Source of the DNA: Sceloporus undulatus
Lineage: Eukaryota > Chordata > Lepidosauria > Squamata > Phrynosomatidae
Length of the DNA stretch: 64,000 bases
Direction of reading: 5' to 3'
Assembly (NCBI RefSeq): GCF_019175285.1
Contig: NC_056526.1
Coordinates: 7,814,016 to 7,878,015 of the forward strand
In this document: positions 52,089-62,370 of the stretch, one piece after another
How the letters are laid out: every line of letters starts with the position of its first letter
Numbering within the stretch: the stretch's first letter is position 1
Notes under the pieces: generated by a model
Told to the model about the DNA's origin: nothing
Database searches by the model: none
What the model saw: only the letters and a program-made list of their open reading frames with translations
Made by a program: the position numbers and the translations under genes

Positions 52089-52481
52089 CAGGGGTAGGCA
52101 ACCCTTTTGAGCCGGGGGCCGGGTTGCTGTCCCTCAGACAACTGGGGGGCCGAAGCCAAAAAAATAAATAATTAAATAATTCTTTTTTTTTTAAAAAAAT
52201 TAAATAAATAAATAAACCGGGACAAATGTAGGACAAAATTTTCAAATGGAAGGCACTTTTTAAATAAAAAATGGCGGACACGTGAAAAAAATTGCTGATT
52301 TTTAAAAAAATGTTAAGATAAATGCATGTTTCTGAGGCTTCTATAGACAATTGCCCCACCATGCCCCTCGTGCGAGACACCAAAGGCACCGGCGGCAATC
52401 AGCGGCAGGACCGGGCTGGGGCCGGTCCCAAGGCCTTGCCGGGCCGCATCCGGCCCGCGGGCCGCAGGTTGCCTACCCCTG
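52089..52481. mobile_element. hAT (Charlie-like) non-autonomous element
   Basis: TIRs CAGGGGTAGGCAAC and GTTGCCTACCCCTG, flanked by an exact 8-bp duplication TTCTACAG (52081-52088, 52482-52489). 393 bp, A/T-rich core, GC-rich right end. The same family as 61834-62930. Confidence 0.9.
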
Positions 52482-52549
52482 TTCTACAGGGTTGCCATGA
52501 GTAGAGGTTGACTCAAGGGCAGCTAACAACAGAAACAACAACAAGACTA

Positions 52550-53930
52550 TCTGACATTGAATTCTGTTCAAATCTTTTCGCTCTCCCAGCCTAGTATTTT
52601 TTAAAAACTTATCAAGGAAGAGTGGGAAAAGAGATTTTCCAAAAGACTGGAAAGGTTCATTGGTCTTTAAATAGATTAAGCCACGGGAGCTCCGCTGTGA
52701 CTCCAATTTAAAAATATTAGTATGAGCGCAGCTGTTTCTGCCTGTTTATAGGTAGGTCTTAGATCGGGGTGTAAATAAGTAAGATTTATTTGGTCATTGG
52801 ATTGGGGTGGAATCATGCAGCCCTCCAAATGTTTTTGGACTGCAAGTTCCAATCAATCCTAGCTAAGGTTGAATGCTGGGATTTGCAGTCCAATAACACT
52901 TGAAATCTCGCATAATTCCCACCCTGGCTTGGATGTACCAGGGAGAAACCATAACCAGCTTTCCTGTTCCATCCTAGAACATTCTTATAGTGACGACTAT
53001 CTATGCATAATAGGGTTTTAAAAAATACTGCCCCTTCTCGTTTACAAAATGATTTGGAAGAGGAAGGTAGAGGTGTGTGCTTGTGGGATCAATAACAGGG
53101 GTGCTATCCCATAGGTATGTATAACGTTCACCCAAGCACTTCTTGCGCATGGTTGACTTGGCAGAAATGAAATATGCAGATAGGAAACTGCCCTGAAAAG
53201 CAACAATCAATGGAAGAACTTCACTACACTCAAAACACTTGGAAAATAATGGTTATCTCCAAACCTGAGTGGTTACTTTGAAAGATGTTCCACAACAAAT
53301 GAAAGTAGTTACTGTCCACTTGTAGTGCAAAAATGAGTTAGTTTGCTTAAAATATTTATAAAACACTTGCTAGCCCTATGAAATCCTTGCATCCATGTAT
53401 GGTAAGAATTACCATATACAAAGAGAATAAATGCAAAACATTATTTAAAAACAGGCTAAAAACTGTCAAAAGGCTGAACAAAAGAATGCAGTGTTGACTA
53501 TTGGGAGCTGAGGTAGGATGGACCTGGATATTTTACAGCTGAGGTGCTATAACAGAGAAAGCCTCATCTCATATATTCACCTCTCATGTCTTCACCTACC
53601 TCCCTTTTGGGGTATTCAGGCATGCAACCGAGGCTTTGCTGAAGAACCCAGATTACTAACAGATTCATGTGAAAGGAAGAGGCCTTTCAGATATCCTGGT
53701 CCCAAGTGATTTGTTAATAATGACATTGGATTTATTGCAGACAACAGTGTATTGCTTTTCCCTTTTGGTTAGCTAAAACTGTAGCAATAATTGTGAGAAC
53801 AAAGTATATCTCTATTTACTATTACATGAGCTGAAGTATTTAAACAGTTGGCGTCTACACGTTTGGACACCTGCATTCTCAGGCCACAAACCAGCAAGGG
53901 CTAAGCACCAATGTATGTATCAGAAATACA
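52550..53930. other. CLDND1-MYSM1 intergenic, one small palindromic element
   Basis: A palindromic element at 52830-52905 ('gtttttggactgcaagttcc' and 'ggatttgcagtccaataac') is the only recognised item. At 53640-53710 a short open frame ends like an L2 fragment ('ggaagaggcctttcagatatcctggtcccaa'). Otherwise nothing is seen. Confidence 0.35.
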
Positions 53931-53934
53931 CTGC

Positions 53935-54160
53935 GGGTGTGTGCTTTCAAGTTGTTTTCAACTCCTAGCAAACCTATCTTGGTGTTTTCTTGACAAGATT
54001 TCTTCAGAGAAGGTTTGCCATTGCCTTCCTCTGAGGCTAAGAAAGCATAACTTGCCCATTATCATCCAATGGATTTCCATGGCGGAGTGAGGATTTGAAC
54101 CCTGGTCTCCTGGATTCCTATTCCAACATTCAAACTATGACACCATGTTGGCTCTCTGCC
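53935..54160 (-). mobile_element. tRNA-derived SINE (minus strand)
   Basis: Starts 'gtgtgtgctttcaagttg', contains 'gaaggtttgccattgcc' and 'cctctgaggctaagaaag' and a reversed B box ('gatttgaaccctgg'), ending 'acaccatgttggctct'. A nearly complete copy. Confidence 0.8.
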
Positions 54161-54164
54161 TCAC

Positions 54165-55660
54165 ATTTTAAAATGATTCATCTAAACTGTTTTGCATAGT
54201 TGTTCATTTGAACTCAGAGAGGCTAAGTAGAACAGGAATGGGCGGTTCGTTCAACAGAAGGAAACACCCCAGGAATGTACCATGAGCCAATTCTTGGTGT
54301 ATGTGAACGCTTGATGTCTTTGGCCATCAGCTCTGTATTTTTCATATAAGATGCGAATGTCATGTGCACTTCTTTTTTTCTCATAGCCAGAAGGCCACAC
54401 AGTGCTTTGTTTGCCCAAGGTGATGAAGAGGAGCCTGTTGTGTTGTACAACAAATTACTTTTCAAACTGAGGCTGGAAATTTCCAAAAGGAATGTTTAAG
54501 TGAAATGGGGAGTTTTCCATTCAGTGTTATGTCAGGGATGCTCAAATCTATAGGTAACCTAAAACAAAACCTGAAAACCTGGATGCACTTTTGCTCTACA
54601 TCCAGAATCTCTCAGCCAGAAAGGCTAAGGACCAAGTTGACTGTGCGATTCTGTGAGTTGTAGTCACAAAAATTCAACATTTCTAGGCCTAAAATAGGTT
54701 TTAGGATTGCTGACTGGAATGATTAGGATTGCACTTCATCCCACCTGAAAGCTGCCAGGTGAAAGGAACCTGACTACAGATTTCTTTATTCAGTCTCCAT
54801 TTGTATGCGTATTAGTGAATGTGGCAATTTGTGGCCTCCACAGTGCTTAATAGTAACACACGTAAAAAGCATGTGTTAACCCTGAAGCAGATTTCATATT
54901 AATTCCCACATAAGAGATTTTTTCCCCACAAAGAAATCCTGTGATACGTGAAGGAGTAGGTTTCCCAAGGAAGGCTCGTCTTAATTAGAAGAGTAAACAT
55001 AACGTTGGAGAGCTTTGTGTCTTCCAGAGAAGAGACAGATAGCAATCTTAGTCTCTAGAAGACCAGGATATGGGTGGAGGTGGTGTGATGTAGAAGAGGA
55101 ATATTGCTGTTGTTGTGATACTCGTGATGATCTAAGTGGCGGAATACTGAGGAGGTTGTAGTTGCTGATTCAGGGTTGAAGACTTGGATAGCCTCAGTTC
55201 TGTTTACTCAGGATTATACCTATTTACTCAGAAGCAGAGCTTACTCTCTCATAAGAGCGCTTTGGATTGCTGCCTAAATCCTGCTGAAGGTTATGGAACC
55301 AGTTAGTCACAACTAATTTAAGCACTGTGGCATTTGCTGAAACCTGTAGAGCAAACCTGTGCATATCAAAAACCCTCTTATGTACAGGCGGATGATACAC
55401 TCCCAGGTCAGCGGGTGTGGGACTGCAGCTTTCGCCACAGAAGATGTGGGAGGTTCCCACTTTTGTTTGGTGGCACAGCTGTGGAGATAGTCCTTACTGA
55501 AGTAGGGAACCAGAAACTGACAGGGCTAAAGTCTAATGCCCTTCCTTCCACCTTGAGAGAGAAAAGGTGACAGAGGTGATGCAGTTCTGGAAAAGACGTG
55601 TGTCTTGGTCTCTCAAAACATAAAGAGAAGAGGAAGAAGCTTAGTAGCAGTTTTGAGAGG
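54165..55660. other. Intergenic, nothing recognised
   Basis: No exon or repeat family could be supported. Several short open frames look like chance. Confidence 0.35.
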
Positions 55661-55664
55661 GATT

Positions 55665-55915
55665 TTTGTGGGTTTTTTGGGGCTTTGTGGCCATGTTCTA
55701 GAAGAGTTTATTCCTGATGTTTTGTCAGCATCTGTGGCCGGCATCTTCAGAGAACGTTGAATGAATGAATGAACATGTTCTCTTCTAGGCCAGCCACAGA
55801 TGCTGGAGAAACGTCAGGAATGGACTCTTCTAGAACATGGCCACATAGCCCCCCAAAACCCACAAAAAACTTTGGATGCCGGCCATGAAAGCCTTCGACT
55901 TCACAGTTTTAAGAT
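55665..55915. repeat. Palindromic repeat with GAAT microsatellite centre
   Basis: Left half 'gtgggttttttggggctttg', 'ggccatgttctagaagag', 'cagcatctgtggcc' is mirrored by 'gccacagatgctgg', 'ctcttctagaacatggcc', 'ccccaaaacccac'. About three TGAA units lie between. Tail 'gaaagccttcgacttcaca' shared with 35540-35625. Confidence 0.7.
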
Positions 55916-56359
55916 GACTTTGCATGAGTTTTAATAGATTTAAATCCAATTTTCAGCTGCATTGGTGGCCTATAAGAATGGGGAAAAGGGAGTTGAAAAC
56001 AGGAATCCGAACAGCCGCTTTAAAAGTATATTCCAGCAGGACTTTCCATGGACATTTTTAAAAAGGTAATGAAAGGGTTGTGGGATAGAAGGCAATGGGG
56101 CAGATGATGGAGAGGCAGATGGTCACCTTCGCTGTAAGCCCTCGAAGAACTATGGCAGGGCAAAGTGTGCCACAGGGATTAAGGGCAATGCCAGAGTTGT
56201 GGGGAGGGAGGAGCTCACAATGGGATGCAAAGGACAAACTCAGTGTCCAAAGGAGCAAGATCACGCAGCTGTCTGTCTCTCCAACAGCTGGCCTGTGATT
56301 GCTCTTGGGATCATGTGAAAGAAGAAATCTGGCGGCATTCAAATAATAACGGAAGCACT

Positions 56360-56596
56360 TTCGCCAGAAGCAACGCTCTGTTGCATTATGGGTTTTGTAG
56401 TTCAGTGAGGCCTAAGCTCTCTGGCTGAACGGTCTAAGCGCCCTCCCTAAACTACGAGTCCCAGAATGCAACGGGAGGCAGCCAGAGCAGTCGAAGTGCA
56501 GGCCGAGTTCCTAGAGCGCCTTCCCTCGGAGCCGGAAGTGGTGACCTTTGACCCCGCTTCCTGTGTCATTCCTGCCACTTCCGGGAGTCGGCCAGT
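56360..56596 (+). promoter_or_regulatory. MYSM1 promoter, TATA-less
   Basis: Two ZNF143/SBS-like motifs in opposite orientation: GCATTATGGGTTTTGTAGTT at 56383-56402 and ACTACGAGTCCCAGAATGC at 56451-56469. ETS-type cores follow (CCGGAAGTGG near 56532, ACTTCCGGG near 56578) and a perfect DR1 nuclear-receptor half-site pair, TGACCTTTGACCCC, at 56542-56555. The motifs are visible; their use is inferred. Confidence 0.6.
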
Positions 56597-56700
56597 ATGG
56601 AGGCTCTGGAGGAATTGGACGTCGATGTCGAGGGGGACGTCGCGGCGGCGGCGGCGGCGGCGGCGGCTGTTCTCGAAGAGGCGCCGGCGGCGGCAGCGGG
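56597..56700 (+). CDS. MYSM1: MYSM1 exon 1 (coding part)
   Basis: Start codon chosen for match to the human N-terminus (VDVEGDV against VDIEGDV). A GCG run encodes nine alanines (human has a shorter stretch). Donor GTAATT at 56701. Confidence 0.9.
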
Positions 56701-59700
56701 GTAATTGGAGAGATGAATTAACTGATTAGAGCCATAGATTAGAGAGCGGGGCCAAGGCTGAGAAAATGAGTTCCAACAGGGAGAAATGTAAGGCATTGAA
56801 ATGGGCAGCAGGCCTTGGACTGCATGGCCCTCGCGGTCCCTTCCAACTCTGCGATGCTATGGCTCTGTGTGAAAGGCATCTGGGAGTCCTAGGAGGCCAC
56901 AGACTGAACATCAGTCAACAGTGCCATGCGGCAGCTAACAAGGCCAATGCGATTTTAGGTTGCATCAAGAGAAGTCTAGTGTCTAGATCAAGGGAAGTCA
57001 TAGTGCCACTCTATTCTGCTCTGGTCAGCCCCCACCTGGAATATTGTGTCCAGTTCTGGGCGCCACAATTCAAAAAGGACACTGAGAAACTGGGGCCATG
57101 TGTCCAGAGGAGGGCGACTGAAATGGTGAAGGGTCTGGAAACCATGAAGCCCTTTGAGGAACGACTCAGGAAGATGGGGATGTTTAGCCTGGAGAAGAGA
57201 TGGTTAAGAGGTGATATGAGAGCCCTGTTTAAATTCTTGAAGGGGTGTCATATTGAGGATGGAGCAAGCTTGAGACTAGGACCCAATGGAGCAATGGATG
57301 CAAACTGCAGGAAAAGAGATTCCAGCTCAACATTAGGAAGAACTTCCTGAGTAAGGGCTGTTTGACAGTGGAACACTCTCCTTCCTCGGAGACTGTGGTG
57401 GAGTCTCTCTCCTTGGAGGTGTTCAAGCAGAGGCTGGATGGCCATCTGTCTAATGGGGATGCTTTGACTGAGAGTTCTTGCATGGCAGAAGAGGGTTGGA
57501 CTGGGTGGCCCTTGTGGTCTCCTCCCACCCTGTGATCCCTTCTCAGGCTGGGGCCAATCAGGCAGCCTCACATGGGGAGGCCCTCATTGGCAGTGGGTGG
57601 TTCACGTCTTTCTTGTTGGGGAGTCCTATTTCCGCACCTGCCTCAAGAGGCTCCTCCCTTCCCCCTTTTCTCCTCTTTGCATTCACACAGTCACATTGGA
57701 CCCAGCCTTGACACTGTTCTTCAAAGTGAGGAAAGGGTGGAAAAGCTGCTTCTCTCTTGGAAGGGCATCCAGAGCAAAGCTTGCTTTTCCTTTCATTTAG
57801 GGAAGTGGGAATATCCAAGAGTACATCTTGACAAGAAATCTGAAAAAGACTAGGACTGGGAAGGGGCAGCTATGGCTGCATCTGCGCTGCGGAAATAATT
57901 GAGGTTGACACCACTTTAACTGCCATGGCTATGGAAATTTAGGAAGTGTAGTTTGTTGTGATACTAGAGCTCCCTGACTGAGAAGGCTAAATGTCTCACA
58001 AAACTACTAATCCCAGAATTTCATAGTATTGAGCCATGGCAGTTAATATGGTGTCAAAGTGGATTATTTCTGCAGTGCAGACATAGCCTTTGAAAGAACT
58101 AGACAAGATCCTAAAGTGCAAAGGCACATTGGAGGGCAGTAGAAAGAGATGAGGACCAGATCCAATTAGGGAAGCCACAGGCCTAAATGTACAGTTCCTG
58201 AGCAAAGTAGTGGAGGATGTGGGGCCTTGGAGGTGTCTCATTCACAGGGTTGCCTGCCATGAGTCGAGGCCAACTTGAGGGCTGTTTTTCTGTGTTTACA
58301 GCATAAGGTTCTGATTTTGGAATATCATTTCTTTGAATGTGTGGATAGGTCATATTCTTTTCTTATTTTTCCCTTTTTTAAATTTCAGAAGCTATGAAAA
58401 TCCATCATCTAGCTTACTCCAAGACCACTACCTTGATGCAACATGGAGAACTGACATGGGGCTTGTAAGTTGGCTGTGAAACAAACTGCTAAGAATTCTG
58501 AGAGGACTGTTTGGAACCATCTTTAGACATGTTTCTGTCCTGGCTTTTCTCATATACTGTGATCCAGAGAATGAAGAGGAGAAGAAAAATATCACTTCTG
58601 TTCATGCACAAGTGATATTTGAACAATCTGTATGTACATCTCTGCATGTACTCCAATTTGTCTATATACTGTTTTTTTGTATAGCTTAAATCCCATTGTT
58701 AGTTCTAGCTAGAATAAATACATTGAACCGATTTACCTTACTGCTGATTAATGGCAGTCATATACTATTGATTCATTGGGTCCACTCTAGTTTGGACTGG
58801 CATTTGGATTTAGGCTTTTATGTTGTTATGTATACTGCTATGTCTTTGGGGAAAGGTCCCTAGATCTTGGTCACAAAATAAAAGTAAATGCCATAACTGT
58901 CTCCTTTTCTTTCTCTTCAGCATGTTTACTAAAATTCTTACCCATGTTCTTTCCCCCAAGTTTTAAAGAAACCCATTGTTTCTGAAGTGCACTTATTAGT
59001 GACCATTATTAGTCTTTCATACCCAAGGGATTGAATTCAATGATATCCAATAAATTCCTACTAGAATAGCCTCATAATAACATCTGAGAGCATTTCTAAA
59101 AAGTGGGGTAAAAATACAATAAATAAATAAGAGCCAGCATGATGTAGTAGTTTGAGCGTTAGACTAGGATCTGGGAGTCCAGGGTTTGAGTCCCTGTTCA
59201 GTCACATAAACTCACTGGTACCTTGAGCAATTCACACACTCTCAGCCCATAAAGAAGGCAACAGCAAACCCTGCTGAACAAGTGTTGGCAAGAAAACCCC
59301 AGGATAGGGTTGCTATAAGTCAGAAACAACTTGAAGATGGGCAGCAGCAGCAACAACAGAATAAACCCATTCATATCAATGAAACATATGTTACTTATTA
59401 CTAAGATGTCCCATTCATATCGCTGACTCTGGTCTAGTGGACTAACAGTGGATTTAACCCAAAGTTTGCCATAAGTTCTCTGAGTAGTCTAGAAAATCTG
59501 TTATCTTTTCACTTCAGCTCTCCAATGAATAACATGAGGAATATTAACCTACCTCCCCATAGTTGGCTTGACCATTAATATGTTTTTTTCCAAGGCTGAA
59601 TAATGTTTATATGTTTTTCTCCTAGCCATGGAGTCTTGATAACACAATCAGTGAAGAAAACAAGGCTGCCATTGAGAAGATGTTATTAGAAGAAGAGTAT

Positions 59701-62335
59701 CCTTTCCCCATTATTCTGATGAAACAAAATTTTGACGACAGGAGAAAATGGTACTGTGATGCAGAATTCAAATTCACAGGTCACCAACACCATTTGAAAA
59801 TGGATCCCTGAGAACCTAATTTGAACTCTTATCACCATAACACTACTTTCAGTGCCAGAAGCCATGTGTTTATTTTACAAAGGTTATTCTTCAATTTCTG
59901 TCCTCCTTGAATCTAATCAAGACCCTATAAATCAGCATAACTCATACTTATTGCATCCCAAATGCATGTGTGAGTATGTCTTACTAAACTGAACAGGGCT
60001 TCCTACTTAACAGAGATGTGTAGGACTGTACTATCAGGATTGTTCTGTATTCTATATACAGTATAGCGTTTTAAAGGTGCCCCCTCCGCGCCGTCTCAAT
60101 AATGGAAATGTAAAGTTAGCATTAGGCATTTGCATTGTTGAAAACTTTTTTTAAAAAAACATTGAATGTAATGCAAAAAAAATTCAAGATTGGAAGGGTT
60201 TTTCCTATACAAAGCTTTGTATTATATGTTGTATAGGCATATATACAGATACATTCTTGTGTTTCTAATGAATCAGCAATCTGGAGCGCCTGGTAGAGGT
60301 GGGAGTCGGGGGCACTGCGCTCCAGTGGTTCCGGTCCTACCTCTCTGGGAGGTTCCAGATGGTGCAGCTGGGAGACGTGTGCTCCGACAAGAGACCCCTA
60401 ACATCTGGGGTCCCTCAAGGAGCCATTCTGTCTCCCATGCTTTTCAACATTTACATGAAACGGCTGGGAGAGATCATCTGGAGACATGGGGCGCGGGGTT
60501 ATCAGTACGCTGATGACACCCAAATAATTTTCTCTATGTCTCCGACTGATGCAGTGACCGGGGATGGCATCTCTCCTCTCATGGCCTGTCTGGAGTCGGT
60601 AATGGGCTGGATGAGGGAAAACAGACTCAGCTTGAATCCAGAGAAAACGGAAGTACTTGTGATAGGTTCTCCTGGCCCAGGGATGGCGGTGGTTCCACCT
60701 GTCCTGAATGGGATCACGCTTCCCGTGAGGGACTCTGTACGCAGTCTGGGGGTGCTCCTCGACTTGTTGCTCCACCTTACATCTCAGGTGGACGCGACGG
60801 TCAGGAGCACCTGTTATCAGCTTCGGCGGATACGCCAGCTGCGTCCCTACCTGAGCCAGGGGGACCTAGAAACAGTGGTACACGCTCTGGTAACCTCTCG
60901 GTTGGATTTCTGCAATGCGCTCTACATGGGGCAACCCTTGTACCATACCCGGAAGCTGCAATTAGTGCAGAAAATGGCAGCAAGACTGGTCACTAATACA
61001 TCTAGGACCAGTCATATAACACCGGTCTTAAAAGACCTACATTGGCTGCCTATTCGCTTCCGGGCGCAATACAAGGTGTTGGTTATAACCTATAAAGCCC
61101 TAAATGGCTTGGGCCCAGGGTACTTAAAGGACCGCCTCTTTCCGTATAATCCGCCCCGCACACTCAGATCCACCGGGCATTATTTGTTAAGAGTTCTGGA
61201 GGCTAGATTGGTTTACACCACTAGAAGGGCCTTTTCCATCTTGGCCCCCACCCTCTGGAACTCGCTGCCCATCGAGCTCCGTTCAGCAACCTCCCTGGCC
61301 CAATTTAAGAAGGGGCTAAAAACGTTCTTTTTCAAGCAGGCTTACCCCTGATTCTTTGCCCTGAGAGTCCTCTTCCCCCCTCTGTCAATTGTTTGTGATC
61401 TGGCACAAGTTCTTTTATTACTGTTTTAATGGTATTGTTTTTATAAATTGTATTGAATATTGCTGTTAACCGCCCTGATGTTTTGAAGGGCAGTATATAA
61501 ATAAAGTTATTTATTTATTTTTATTATTTTATGGAGGCATTTGCAGTTATGCTGTGGGTAATCTGCTGGATACAAGTAACATATTCATTAGATTGTACTA
61601 ATAAAATTTTAGCAAAAGAAATAATGAATTATGAATGCAGCAGTGTAGTGAAACAGCATTGATCCTTAATACGTTTCAGATACTATCTGTCGAATAAATC
61701 ACTTCCAGAAAAACTTTGGCATGAACTGAAAGAAAGTGATAAAAAGTGCACAAAAAGGTAATTATGTATGGGAAGAAACAGGCATTAGACACACATTTCA
61801 AAATGAGGAGTAATTGTGTTACAAGCTTTAAGGCAGGGGTAGGCAACCTTTTTGAGTCGGGGGCCAGGTTGCTGTCCCTCAGACAACTGGGGGGCCAAAG
61901 CTGGGGGTGGAGCTTCCACCCTCCAGGGGTGGAGCCATATGCCGGGGGTGGAGCTTCCACCTTCTGGGGGTGGAGCCACATGCCAGGGTGGAGCTTCCAC
62001 CCTCCAGGGGCGGAGCCACACACTGGGGGTGGAGCTTCCACCGAATCATCATCGTCATCACCACCACCACTGTCATTGTTACAGCAGACCTTTGTTACAG
62101 CACTTTGGAAAGTCACACTGTCTCACCTTCATAAATAATAAAAATAATGAAATGAAATAAAAAGCAATAATAAAAATACTGTAATGAAATAAAACAACAA
62201 AAATAAGTGGTATATATTTTTAAAAAATAATGGAAAAAACCCAAGGCAGACCTGAAATGACTCACATTTCCACCTCCTCCCCCTCTTTCTCATTGAGAGG
62301 GCATTTTGCAGAAAGAACACCCAGGGCAAGTAGTA

Positions 62336-62370
<35 letters not shown>

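Larger units (their letters stand above)
50150..52545 (+). mobile_element. BovB/RTE fragment split by four later insertions
   Basis: BovB-like coding debris occurs at 50150-50350 (a FSYLGSNIDQNRDC-like block), 50664-50846, 51889-52088 and 52482-52545, the last with the 3' terminus 'gggttgccatgagtagaggttg' and CAACAACAA. Between the pieces lie a SINE/LINE tail (50360-50655), L1 (50847-51646), a Harbinger-like MITE (51647-51880) and a hAT element (52089-52481). The split parts line up with the uninterrupted BovB copy at 40250-40655. Confidence 0.8.

Noticed and set aside
61899-62041. Regular repeats reminiscent of a CRISPR array
   Set aside because: Tandem units without unique spacers, inside a vertebrate transposon.
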